DNA of 64,000 nt from Candidatus Edwardsbacteria bacterium RifOxyA12_full_54_48 (GTDB taxonomy: Bacteria > Edwardsbacteria > AC1 > EtOH8): contig MFFN01000006.1 in the NCBI GenBank assembly GCA_001777915.1, positions 211,001 through 275,000 of the forward strand. The letters are read 5' to 3'. The translations under genes were made by a program, and so were the position numbers. Below are positions 42,329 to 50,700 of this stretch, in pieces (within the stretch, counting starts at the first letter, position 1; each line of letters opens with the position of its first letter). The notes beneath the pieces are model-generated. The model was not told the origin of the DNA. It worked only from the letters and a program-made list of their open reading frames with translations, and did no database searches.

Positions 42329-43696
42329 CTAAGCATCTTCCATCAGCCGCTCCACCAAGAACGGCCAGGTCTCTTCGATGATCCCCAGATGGGCCGGGGC
42401 CGGCTCGGACTTCCCCTTCCCATCCTCAACCTCCTGGCTGAGAGAGGCGACCTTGTTAAGGGCCGGCTTCTCCCCGGCCGGCGAAGCCGGCAGGGGCCGG
42501 GGCGGGATGGCTTCGGGGGGCGGCTCCGGTTTTTTGACCGAGGGGGCGGCCTCCGGAGCGGTCTTTGGAGAGCTTAATTTCTGGGCCAGCGATCTTATCG
42601 CCACCTCCAGATCCTCGGCCTTGTCGGGGTCGAACATCAGGTTCTCGATCTTCTCCATCTGCTCCGGGGTGGCCCTGGCTGACAGCGGGCCGAATTCCTG
42701 CTGCAGGTTGATCAGTTTTTCTATGTTGCGGGTATACTCCTCGTAAGCTTCGGTGACGATGGATATGTCCTGCTCCAGGATCTTCTCTATGTTGAAGGTA
42801 TTGAAGCCTTTCATTTTCCAGATGAACAGCTTCTCCTTGTATCCCTGGCGCAGCTGGTCGGCATCCTGCTGCTCGTCGATCAGGGCGGTGACCTTGTGAT
42901 CCAGTCCGGAGATGAAATCTCCGAACTCCCCGACCGGACTGTCGCCGGCCGGCGGCTGGGACAGAACCAAGGGATCCGGTTCCGCCTGGGCCTGAGGGGT
43001 CTGCAACGGGGGCAGGGCCTCGTCCACCACCGCCTTGGTCAGCGGCCCTTCGGTCAGCGAGGCGTACAGCAGCACCTTGTTGAGGGCCCCCTCCAGCTCC
43101 CTGATGTTGGAGGGAACCCGGGAGGCTATGATCAGCGCGGTCTCGTCCGATAGGGCCACCCCCCGGTCACGGCTCTTGCGGGAGATGATCAGGCTCTTCT
43201 CGTTGACGTCCACTTCCTTCAGCCCGATGATCAGGCCGCCCAGCAGGCGGGAGAGCAGCTTCTGGTCTATGCTCTCGATCTTCTGGGGCGTGATATCGGT
43301 GGTGACTATTATCTGGCGGCCAGAGCCCACCATCCGGTCGAACAGGGGAAGCAGGCGGATCTGCATCTTACTGTCCGCCAGCCCCAGGTGAAGGTCGTCA
43401 AAAAGCAGCAGGTCCGATTTCTCGGCGGCGACCAGATCCTCCAGCGACATCTGGCTGCCGTTGAGGAAGACCAGGTTCCAGCCGGGCTGGGCCAGGGCCA
43501 CCGCATTGCCGATGGCCTGCATCAGATGGGTCTTGCCCAGCCCCACCCCGCCGTGGATCAGCAGGGGGTTGTATACGTTGCCTGGGTTCTCGGCCACCTT
43601 GCGGGCGGCGGCAAAGGCCAGCCGGTTGCTGGGCCCGGTAACGAAATTATCGAACTGATAAACGCTCTTTAATATGTGGGGCTTTCCTTCGGTCAT
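42329..43696 (-). CDS. DnaA-derived AAA+ ATPase lacking the DNA-binding domain
   Basis: 455 residues. Residues about 10-230 align with DnaA domain III: YQFDNFVTGPSNRLA, Walker A GGVGLGKT (49-56), Walker B LLLFDDLH (96-103), Arg150 in LLSRLLGG at the arginine-finger position, and sensor II SNIRELEGAL (Arg199). The insertion between the second strand and Walker B that forms the DnaA initiator-specific motif is shortened to about a dozen residues. Domain I and the HTH of domain IV are missing. Instead the C-terminus has a helical segment (about 285-340; KEKLFIWKMKGFNTFNIEKI), a Pro/Ala-rich linker and a short final helix. It cannot be a normal replication initiator. It probably oligomerises with ATP to organise the adjacent GTPase/PATAN/Roadblock proteins (inference). 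Confidence 0.82.
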   Translation of the reverse strand: MTEGKPHILKSVYQFDNFVTGPSNRLAFAAARKVAENPGNVYNPLLIHGGVGLGKTHLMQAIGNAVALAQPGWNLVFLNGSQMSLEDLVAAEKSDLLLFDDLHLGLADSKMQIRLLPLFDRMVGSGRQIIVTTDITPQKIESIDQKLLSRLLGGLIIGLKEVDVNEKSLIISRKSRDRGVALSDETALIIASRVPSNIRELEGALNKVLLYASLTEGPLTKAVVDEALPPLQTPQAQAEPDPLVLSQPPAGDSPVGEFGDFISGLDHKVTALIDEQQDADQLRQGYKEKLFIWKMKGFNTFNIEKILEQDISIVTEAYEEYTRNIEKLINLQQEFGPLSARATPEQMEKIENLMFDPDKAEDLEVAIRSLAQKLSSPKTAPEAAPSVKKPEPPPEAIPPRPLPASPAGEKPALNKVASLSQEVEDGKGKSEPAPAHLGIIEETWPFLVERLMEDA

Positions 43697-43711
43697 TGGG
43701 CTTCCTTGAGT

Positions 43712-44305
43712 TTATCTTCGGTATTTGGCGCTGAGCGACTGCAGCACCAGGGCGGAGACGGCCTTGAGGGTGTCGAACACCCCGGCTCCGGTGGTGGCCA
43801 CCGCTTCGTAATGGGGAACCTTTCTTGAATTCAGGGCGTGGTCCATTTCGGCCACCGGGACTATGTTCGGCATGTCCCTTTTGTTGTATTGCATCACCAT
43901 GGGCACTTTGTTGATGTCCATTCCCAGTATGCCCAGATTGTCCCGCAGATTGGCCAGGCTCTCCAGGTTCTCCTGCCACAGATCCACCTGGGAGTCGGCC
44001 ACGAATACTATCCCGTCGGCCCCCTGCAGCACCAGCTTCCGGGTGGAGTTGTAGAACACCTGGCCGGGAACGGTGTACAGCTGGACCCGGGTCTTGTACC
44101 CGGCAATGTCCCCCAGCTCCAGAGGCAGGAAGTCGAAGAACAGCGTCCGGTCCTTCTCGGTGGCCAGGCTGACCATGGAGCTGCGTTTGATATCCGGGAT
44201 CTTGCTGTAGATGTACTGCAGATTGGTGGTCTTGCCGCAGCGGCCCGGACCGTAATAGACGATCTTGCAGGTGATCTCTTTTGATGAATAGTTAATTAAA
44301 GACAT
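43712..44305 (-). CDS. mglA: MglA-like Ras-superfamily GTPase
   Basis: 197 residues, close to the usual MglA length. The P-loop is GPGRCGKTTN (19-28), the G3 region LYTVPGQVFYNSTRKLVL replaces DxxG with VPGQ as MglA proteins do, and G4 is NKRD. FVADSQVDLWQENLESL is characteristic. MglA marks the leading cell pole and is controlled by Roadblock-type MglB and chemosensory systems in Myxococcus and Thermus. The three Roadblock genes immediately upstream supply candidate GAP/GEF partners. It is 15 bp upstream of the DnaA-like ATPase gene, so the two are likely co-translated. Confidence 0.9.
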   Translation of the reverse strand: MSLINYSSKEITCKIVYYGPGRCGKTTNLQYIYSKIPDIKRSSMVSLATEKDRTLFFDFLPLELGDIAGYKTRVQLYTVPGQVFYNSTRKLVLQGADGIVFVADSQVDLWQENLESLANLRDNLGILGMDINKVPMVMQYNKRDMPNIVPVAEMDHALNSRKVPHYEAVATTGAGVFDTLKAVSALVLQSLSAKYRR

Positions 44306-44384
44306 TTAAGGTAAATATTATCGATTTCTGATTTATTTTCTCTGCGTCTCCGCAGTTATTAATGAGGGCTCTATCTAAGTTTCG

Positions 44385-44528
44385 TTTTTATTAGGAATCC
44401 ATGAAATCATGAATACTATAAACCAGGGAAACCCCGATTGATTCCTGCAATTCCTGGTTTCCTTATAGAATAAATTCGTTTTTCATCGACCGTTATGCAA
44501 TTAATTAAGTGCTCAGGTTAATAACAAT
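44385..44528. repeat. Dispersed element, copy B (about 144 bp)
   Basis: Matches copy A at 15377-15547 over its whole length, without the CGCTTTGCTTCGGCG insert. It carries the AGGAATC/GATTCCT inverted pair and an internal CCAGGGAAACC...GGTTTCC pairing. It ends 7 bp short of the Roadblock gene stop at 44535, in the only sizeable gap (229 bp) of the Roadblock-GTPase gene string. Confidence 0.75.
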
Positions 44529-44534
44529 CTCGAG

Positions 44535-45086
44535 CTAGGAGAACAGTTTGGACAGGGCATCCTCCACCGCCTGGTTGAAATCGGGCAGGGCCTCCTCCTG
44601 GGCCCCCGGCTGGCCCGGGGCGTCTGAAGGCTGCCGGTCCATTTTTTCCGAAAGATCCCGGGCCGCCTGGTCGGTATCGGACACGATGGCCCTGGCCAGC
44701 ACCGGGGACAGCTCCCGCTCAGCCTCCCCGGCGGCGTGCCGGATCATGCCCACCACGGTGGATTTGTCGAAGATGGTGGCCAGGATGAACTGGTCGGCTA
44801 TCAGGCAGAAATACACGTTCCAGGTCTTGCCCTCCTGGAACATCACCTTGAACTTCTCCTCGGCCACCACCTTGGCCAGGGCCTGGGTGGAGGTGAAGAT
44901 CCCGCCGATCAGGGCGGCGATGGACTGGACGTTGAAATTGGCGGTGAACCCGGCCAGGCTTATCAGGTGCCCGCTCTTGGCCAGCAACAGGGCGCAGCTG
45001 GCCCGGCTGTCCTTGAGGTAGCGGCCCATGGAGGCCTCCACCGCCTGGTTGATCTCCTCCGAAAGGACGTACTGAATGTTGGTCAT
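44535..45086 (-). CDS. Roadblock/LC7-domain protein with acidic tail
   Basis: 183 residues from ATG at 45086, coupled by ATGA to the previous Roadblock gene; longer frames are shadows. The Roadblock core runs from about residue 10 to 125 (ASCALLLAKSGHLISLAGF, SIAALIGGIFTSTQALAKV, WNVYFCLIADQFILATIFD). The C-terminal 50 residues are charged, ending FNQAVEDALSKLFS, a probable partner-binding helix. Such proteins bind and regulate Ras-like GTPases such as MglA. It is followed by dispersed element B and then the GTPase gene. Confidence 0.82.
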   Translation of the reverse strand: MTNIQYVLSEEINQAVEASMGRYLKDSRASCALLLAKSGHLISLAGFTANFNVQSIAALIGGIFTSTQALAKVVAEEKFKVMFQEGKTWNVYFCLIADQFILATIFDKSTVVGMIRHAAGEAERELSPVLARAIVSDTDQAARDLSEKMDRQPSDAPGQPGAQEEALPDFNQAVEDALSKLFS

Positions 45087-45424
45087 AGCATATCCATCAA
45101 GTGTTCCAGGCTGGCCTTCATTTTTATGGACACCAGGCCGATATTGGCCCCGGCCTCGGTGATCACGATCAGGATGCAGTGCTGGGCGCACAGGAAGATG
45201 ATGTTGCCCTCGCTGGCCAGCAGCTGCACCCCGTAGATCTGCTCTTCCTCCCCCCGGGCCAGCGATTTGACCACCTGGTTGAAGATGGAGGCCACCATGG
45301 CGCTGATGGTCCGCTCCTCCAGGCCGGACATGATGTTGGAGGCGATCACCAGCCCTTCCTTGTCTATCACCAGGCTGCCCCTGACCCCGGGGATGTCGTT
45401 TATCTGGTTCAATATGTTCTTCAT
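45083..45424 (-). CDS. Minimal Roadblock/LC7 protein (MglB-like)
   Basis: 113 residues, a single Roadblock domain: MKNILNQINDIPGVRGSLVIDKEG, then ISAMVASIFNQVVKSLARG, QIYGVQLLASEGNIIFLC and GLVSIKMKASLEHL. Size and content match the MglB/LC7 class. It probably forms a homodimer acting on the MglA-like GTPase or heterodimers with the other Roadblock proteins here. It is coupled to the next gene by ATGA. Confidence 0.85.
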   Translation of the reverse strand: MKNILNQINDIPGVRGSLVIDKEGLVIASNIMSGLEERTISAMVASIFNQVVKSLARGEEEQIYGVQLLASEGNIIFLCAQHCILIVITEAGANIGLVSIKMKASLEHLMDML

Positions 45425-45452
45425 TTTATGCTCAAACCCTGTTCAAGTTATT

Positions 45453-46466
45453 TTAAGATGACAGGTTCTTTATCCGCTCGATGGCCCGCTTGATGTTAAC
45501 CGCCACCAGGCCGGTCTTGGCCGAGCTCTCGGCGGTCACCATCAGCACCTGGCCGCCCACCCGGTTGAGGAAGATCTTTTCGTTCCTGGTGTCTATCACC
45601 GCCCGTTCCAGCTGGCCCAGCTTGATCTTATGCATGGCCTGTGAGGCGGTGGAGAACACCAGCGATGACAGGGCCCCGGAGGATTCCTCGTCGACCCCGG
45701 CGGCCTGCGGAGCGAAGGCGCTGGCCACCGGAAAGCCGGACTCATCCACCAGCAGGCTGGCAAAGACCTGGGGGGTCTGGATGATCTCGTTGAGGATCCG
45801 GCCGAAGGCTGTCATGGTTTTGGGGTCGGCCTCCTCCCGAGGTTTAGAATTTTTCTCCGGAGTCGGGTCAGAGATGATCTCCGCCGGACCGGACTCGCTG
45901 ACAGGTTCCGGTGGCACGAATTCCATCTTGGGTTTTTCGGCCGCCTGGGCGGCCAGAGCCATCATGGCCTGGGCTCCCTGGTGGAAATCGGCCGGATCGA
46001 CCAATGCCGGCTCCCCAGGGATGGCCGCCTGCGAAATGTCTTCCGGAGCCCTCGGCTCCTCTATCACCGGCATTTCTATTTCGATCTTTTCGGGTGGGTT
46101 CGGATCTTCCCCGGCCGGAATAGCGGCGATCTCGGGAGATCTCGGTTCGGGCTGGCCGGGTCTGTCCAGCTCGGCCAGGACCTTTTTGGCCAGGGAATTC
46201 TCCGGCCGGACCGAAAGGATCTTGGTCAGCTCGGCCCGGGCCTTCTCGGTATCGTTGATCCCCTTGTAGCACTGGGCCAGCACCAGCCGGCCCTCGATGT
46301 TGTCGGGATGCGATTCCAACCCGCTCAGGCAGATGTTGATGGCCTCCTGATACAGGCCGTTCTCGCGGTAGAAGTCGGCCAGGGAGCCGAACAGCAGCGA
46401 GGAGGGATCATCGACCACCTGATCCGGGAAATCTTTAGGGCTGTCCGAAGACATATCTGATGACAT
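45453..46466 (-). CDS. TPR-Roadblock/LC7 fusion protein
   Basis: 337 residues. Residues about 20-100 form two TPRs (FGSLADFYRENGLYQEAINI, LVLAQCYKGINDTEKARAE). A long Pro/Glu/Ala-rich linker follows (about 105-215). The C-terminal 120 residues are a Roadblock domain (FASLLVDESGFPVASAFAP, LSSLVFSTASQAMHKIKLG, GLVAVNIKRAIERI). The fusion places a GTPase regulator on a scaffold, which is unusual but consistent with the TPR-rich locus. It lies 28 bp upstream of the minimal Roadblock gene. Confidence 0.82.
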   Translation of the reverse strand: MSSDMSSDSPKDFPDQVVDDPSSLLFGSLADFYRENGLYQEAINICLSGLESHPDNIEGRLVLAQCYKGINDTEKARAELTKILSVRPENSLAKKVLAELDRPGQPEPRSPEIAAIPAGEDPNPPEKIEIEMPVIEEPRAPEDISQAAIPGEPALVDPADFHQGAQAMMALAAQAAEKPKMEFVPPEPVSESGPAEIISDPTPEKNSKPREEADPKTMTAFGRILNEIIQTPQVFASLLVDESGFPVASAFAPQAAGVDEESSGALSSLVFSTASQAMHKIKLGQLERAVIDTRNEKIFLNRVGGQVLMVTAESSAKTGLVAVNIKRAIERIKNLSS

Positions 46467-46534
46467 AGTGCACCGAAATTATTTTTAATGCTTTGTATTT
46501 TGGCGGATCTTGGTTGATGCCCGCCGGCGACCCC

Positions 46535-47800
46535 CTATTCCCCCATTATCGGCAATCTTCGCTCTTTAAGTTTTTTCATCCTCTCCAGCCAGGCTTTCAC
46601 CTCGGGGCTCAGCTCCGGGGCGGGCTCCGCCGGTTTATCGAAGCCGGCCATGGTCTGCCGTCCGTCGGCCACGGCGGCCTTCTCCTCCAATCCCTCGGCC
46701 CATCTCACCGCCAGGTCCACCAGCTCCCGGATCTTCCCGGCCCTTTTATCATCGTGTGAAAATGACAGGAACCGCTCCCATCTCTCCACCGCCAGCTCCA
46801 GCCGCCCGATCTTGGCGTAGGCAAAGCCCAGGCAGTAGTTGATCTCGGGGTTGTCGTCCCGGCCCTGGCTGGCCAGTTTGTATTCCATGATGGCCTCGTC
46901 GAAGGACTCGGTCTTGAAATAAGCCTCGGCCAGATAGAGATGGGCCAGCGGAGAATCCGGCTCCTTGATCAGGATCTCGGAGAAGGTCTCGATGGCCTTC
47001 TCCAGCTGGTCTTTCTTGATCAGCTCCAGGCCCGTTTTTATCGGATCCATCACCGGCTCCTGAATATCCAGCGACAACGGGCCTTTCAGGGCGGTGGCCT
47101 TTACCAGGCCGGTGGCGCACAGGCCATAGATGACCTTGGCGGTCTCGAACTCCCGCCCCCCCACCGAGGCTATCACCTGACGGGCTGTTTTCTGGCCGTC
47201 GATATTGGCCAGGATCAGCCACTCCTCCGGCCTCAGGTCCAGCCGGGCCGAGGTCAGGTCGCTGCCCGGGGCCAGGGTCAGCACCATATCCAGGTCCGGC
47301 AGTTTGGACTGGATCTTGGACCACTCGTCCAGCCGGCGGGAGACCTCCATGATCACGTTCTCGGTGATCTGGACGAAGGCCAGGTCGGGGTCGGGGACCA
47401 GCTCCATGTCCTCGAACCGGAAATAGCCCTCCTGCCAGCTCATGATGGTGGAGACCGTCTCCTCCACCTGGGTCTTCAGCATGGCCCCCACCGCGTTCTT
47501 GGTGGCAAAGCCGCGCACCACCGCCAAAGCGCCGATCTTCTTTTTTTGCTTGGCGCTGGCCTGCTCCTTGAGCAGGATGTCCAGCTGGTCCTTGCTGAGC
47601 TTGCCGGAGGACAGCATCATCTGCCCCAGCTTCTCCTGCCCCTGTTGCAGGGTGCTGCGGATGATGTTCCCGGAGACGAAGAACACCTGGCCCACGTTCC
47701 GGGTGCAGTCCAGGGTCAGAACCCCGGATTTGCGGGACATGGCCAGCAGCTGGAACAGGTCCATCAGGCTGAGTTCTTTTATGGGGCCTTCGATCGCCAT
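46535..47800 (-). CDS. PATAN (DUF4388) domain protein with short TPR region
   Basis: 421 residues. The PATAN domain is clear: MAIEGPIKELSLMDLFQLLA, KSGVLTLDC, GQVFFVSGNIIRSTL and WQEGYFRFEDMELV. A winged-helix-like segment follows (LANIDGQKTARQVIASVGG, VIYGLCATGLV). Three TPRs come next (about 255-355; LAHLYLAEAYFKTESFDEAIM). It is a paralogue of the protein at 40671-42290 with fewer TPRs. The two flank the Roadblock/GTPase/AAA+ genes, which suggests that they act at both ends of one complex (inference). Confidence 0.82.
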   Translation of the reverse strand: MAIEGPIKELSLMDLFQLLAMSRKSGVLTLDCTRNVGQVFFVSGNIIRSTLQQGQEKLGQMMLSSGKLSKDQLDILLKEQASAKQKKKIGALAVVRGFATKNAVGAMLKTQVEETVSTIMSWQEGYFRFEDMELVPDPDLAFVQITENVIMEVSRRLDEWSKIQSKLPDLDMVLTLAPGSDLTSARLDLRPEEWLILANIDGQKTARQVIASVGGREFETAKVIYGLCATGLVKATALKGPLSLDIQEPVMDPIKTGLELIKKDQLEKAIETFSEILIKEPDSPLAHLYLAEAYFKTESFDEAIMEYKLASQGRDDNPEINYCLGFAYAKIGRLELAVERWERFLSFSHDDKRAGKIRELVDLAVRWAEGLEEKAAVADGRQTMAGFDKPAEPAPELSPEVKAWLERMKKLKERRLPIMGE

Positions 47801-47938
47801 GTTTTAAAATAAAATATTAAAAGTTAAAAATAAAATATTTGCCGACTGTTGGTATGACCAGGTTCATTCGAAGAGATTTCCCCTGGTTCTGGTTTTTATA
47901 TTCTTATTTGTCAGGGCACTGGCCTTCTGGCAACGACC

Positions 47939-47973
47939 CAAATTCCAAATTCATAATTCTAAATTCTGAATTC
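47939..47973. repeat. AT-rich mini-repeat, non-coding copy
   Basis: Alternating AATTCCAAATTCATAATTC and TAAATTCTGAATTC units lie just past the stop of the 895-residue TPR gene. They are related in wording to the in-frame run at 11303-11345. Confidence 0.45.
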
Positions 47974-47978
47974 CCGGC

Positions 47979-50666
47979 TTACCTTCCCCCCGCCACCTGC
48001 TCCCATTGCATGGCGGTTTCGATGGCCTTTCCGGCCAGGGCCTTCAGGGCCTCATCTTTTGTAAAAGAGATGGCCTTCTGCCAGGCCTCCACCGCGTCCC
48101 GGGTCTTGCCCCGCTGGGCCAGCAGCCTGCCCCACAGCATGTACAGCTCGGGCTGGTCTCCGTGGCTCTGCATCAATTCCTGGCATAGCTGGTAGGCCTT
48201 GTCGGGCTGGCCGGCCTTGACCGCCAGCTGGGCCAGCCCCAGTTTGGCGTTAAACGAATCGGGGGAGATCTTGGCCGACAGGGCATACTCCACCGCGGCC
48301 TTGTCCAGCTGGCCCAGCTTGACGTAGGTTTCGCCCAGCGCCAGATGCGAGTCCAGATGGGCCGGGCTGTTGATCACCGCTTTCTTGAACTCCTCCACCG
48401 CCTGCTCCAGCTTGTCCTGGGAGATGTACAGTTGGGCCAGTTGGTAATAGCCCTGGGGCAGTTTGGGGTTCAACTTTATCACCTGGCGGTAGGCCATGAT
48501 GGCCTCCTCCGGCTCGTTCTGCACCGCGAAGATCTCCCCCAGCCCCAGGAACAGCGAGATGTCGGAGGGATTGATCTTCAGGGCGTTCTCGTAGCAGACC
48601 CTGGCATCCTGGTAGTCACAGCGTTCCAGATATATCCGGCCCAGCTGGGACATCAGCTCCACATCCTCCGGCCGGGCGGCGATCTCCTCGCGCAGGATGG
48701 CGATGGCCTGGTCGCTGTCGCCCTGCATCAAGTGGGCCCGGGCCAGACCGATCTTGAAATCCTTCTGCTCCGGGTTCAGCTTGGCCAGCACCCCGTATCT
48801 GACTATGGCCTCGGCCCCCTGCTTCTCGTCCATCGCCAGCTGGGCCAGGCTCTCCAGGGCCAGCTGGTTCTGGGGCTGCTGTTCCAGGATGGCCTTGGCC
48901 TTCTTCTTCAGCTCGCCGCTTTTGCCCTCGGCCCGGAGTTTTTTCAGGCTCTCGATGTCCGACTCCAGGGTAGCCTCGTCCCATTTGCTGGCCTTGGTCC
49001 GGATGGAGGCCTCCTCCAGCACCCCGCCGAAGATATCCTGGGCCACGGTGGTGCCCTGCTCCTGGCCGGAGCCCTGCCAGCCGTCCAGGATCAGCAGCTC
49101 CGGGTCGTCCACGTAGAAGTCGATGCCCAGCTTGAAGGAGCCGCCGGTGTAGTATGATTTGAGTTCCATGGCCCGTTTGGTGGCGGCCAGAGATTCCTGA
49201 TATTTCTCCTGGGCCGCCAGGGCGAATCCCAGGTTGTAATAGGCCTCGGCAAAATCCGAATCCAGCTTGATGCAATGCTCGAATTGGGCCAGGGCCTCGG
49301 TGTACGATTTCTGTTTGAGATAAAGCAGGCCGATGTTGTTGTGGGCCAGGGCCGAATCCTGGTTCAGCTTGAGCACCTCCTGGTATTCGGACATGGCCAG
49401 CTCGTCCTTGCCCTGCTTGGCGTACAGCAGGCCCAGGTTGAAGTGGGCGTCGCCGTACTGCGGCATCCTGGCCACCGCCTTCCGGAATGTCTCCTCGGCC
49501 AGCTGCTGCTGCTCCTGGTAGACATAAGCGATCCCCAGATTGTTCAAGCTGACCACATAGCCGGGATCGGAATCCAGGGCCCGCTGGTACCACTTGACCG
49601 CTTCGGCCGAGGCCCCCATCCGGTGATAGGCCAGGCCGGTGTCGTTGTAAAGTTTGGCGTTGTCGGGATCGAACTCCAGGGCCTTTTTATAGGCCTCGAT
49701 GGCCTTCTGGTTCTGGCCCATGAACAGGTAGATCTCGCCCACCTCCTTATGGACGATCCGGTTCTCCCCCTCCAGGGACAGCGCCAGCTCGAACTCCTTG
49801 AGGGCCTGCTTGAAAAGCCCCTTGCGCCGGAAGCCCACCCCCAGATTGTAGTGGGTCATGAATCCGTCCGGGGACACCTGCACCTGATCCTCCGAATGGC
49901 GCTTGATCTCGGTCAGCAGGTCCTGGCTGTAGTAATCGATCCCCAGGTTGACCTGGGCCTTGGAATAGTTGGGATTGAGGGCGATGGCCTGGCGGGATTC
50001 CTCGATGGCCTTTTCCAGCAGGCCCTTCTCGCCGTAAGTGAAGCCCAGCAGGAAGTGGGCCTCCGAGCCCCCGGGGTTGATCTTGATGGCGGTCTCCAGC
50101 TGGTTGATGGACTGGTCCAGCAGGCCCAGGTTGTAATAGATCTCCCCCAGCCCGGTGTGAATGACGTATGAATCGGGATCCAGCTTCAGGGCCTGCTGGT
50201 ATATCTCCACCGCCTCGTTGAACTGCCCCTGCTGTTTCAGGGTCAGCCCCAGGTAGAGGTAGGCCAGCATGTCGCCGGGCTTGAGCTCCACCGCCTTCTG
50301 GTAGTTGGCGATGGCCGACTTGTACTGCCCGGTGTTGCGCAACGCCTCGGCCAGCCGGAAGTAGGCGTTGGCATCGGGGCTTTTCTTCAAAGCCTCCTCG
50401 GCCTGCTGGATCTCATCCCGGTAATAGCCGCTCTTGCGGTAGACCACCTCCAGATTGCTTCTGGCCAGAACGTTCTGGGGGTCGATCTCCAAGGCCATCT
50501 GCAGCACTTCCACCGCCTCGGCATACATGCCCTTGTTGAAATAGACCACCCCCAGGTTGTTATGGGCCGAAGCGTCGCCGGCGTCTATCCGGCTTCGGAA
50601 GCCCCGCAGTATCTTCTGCTCCTCTGGGCTGACCGGGGGGATGTTTTTTTCTTCAGCGTGTTCCAT
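47979..50666 (-). CDS. Large TPR-repeat protein
   Basis: 895 residues, almost entirely TPRs (about 20 repeats in two blocks). Examples are SAHNNLGVVYFNKGMYAEAVE and YLGLTLKQQGQFNEAVEIYQ. The two blocks are split by a non-TPR insert around residues 500-590 (SYYTGGSFKLGIDFYVDDPEL, then SKWDEATLESDIESLKKL). No signal peptide or membrane helix is seen, so it is cytoplasmic. It lies between cheC and the PATAN/Roadblock genes and probably acts as a large scaffold. Partners cannot be named from the sequence. Confidence 0.85.
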   Translation of the reverse strand: MEHAEEKNIPPVSPEEQKILRGFRSRIDAGDASAHNNLGVVYFNKGMYAEAVEVLQMALEIDPQNVLARSNLEVVYRKSGYYRDEIQQAEEALKKSPDANAYFRLAEALRNTGQYKSAIANYQKAVELKPGDMLAYLYLGLTLKQQGQFNEAVEIYQQALKLDPDSYVIHTGLGEIYYNLGLLDQSINQLETAIKINPGGSEAHFLLGFTYGEKGLLEKAIEESRQAIALNPNYSKAQVNLGIDYYSQDLLTEIKRHSEDQVQVSPDGFMTHYNLGVGFRRKGLFKQALKEFELALSLEGENRIVHKEVGEIYLFMGQNQKAIEAYKKALEFDPDNAKLYNDTGLAYHRMGASAEAVKWYQRALDSDPGYVVSLNNLGIAYVYQEQQQLAEETFRKAVARMPQYGDAHFNLGLLYAKQGKDELAMSEYQEVLKLNQDSALAHNNIGLLYLKQKSYTEALAQFEHCIKLDSDFAEAYYNLGFALAAQEKYQESLAATKRAMELKSYYTGGSFKLGIDFYVDDPELLILDGWQGSGQEQGTTVAQDIFGGVLEEASIRTKASKWDEATLESDIESLKKLRAEGKSGELKKKAKAILEQQPQNQLALESLAQLAMDEKQGAEAIVRYGVLAKLNPEQKDFKIGLARAHLMQGDSDQAIAILREEIAARPEDVELMSQLGRIYLERCDYQDARVCYENALKINPSDISLFLGLGEIFAVQNEPEEAIMAYRQVIKLNPKLPQGYYQLAQLYISQDKLEQAVEEFKKAVINSPAHLDSHLALGETYVKLGQLDKAAVEYALSAKISPDSFNAKLGLAQLAVKAGQPDKAYQLCQELMQSHGDQPELYMLWGRLLAQRGKTRDAVEAWQKAISFTKDEALKALAGKAIETAMQWEQVAGGR

Positions 50667-50700
50667 TTTATAAAATCCGGATCCTCATGAATATTTTTGT

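Noticed and set aside
42329-43696. Replication initiator DnaA and a nearby oriC
   Set aside because: No DnaA domain IV, no dnaN/recF/gyrB neighbours and no cluster of TTATCCACA-type boxes noticed.
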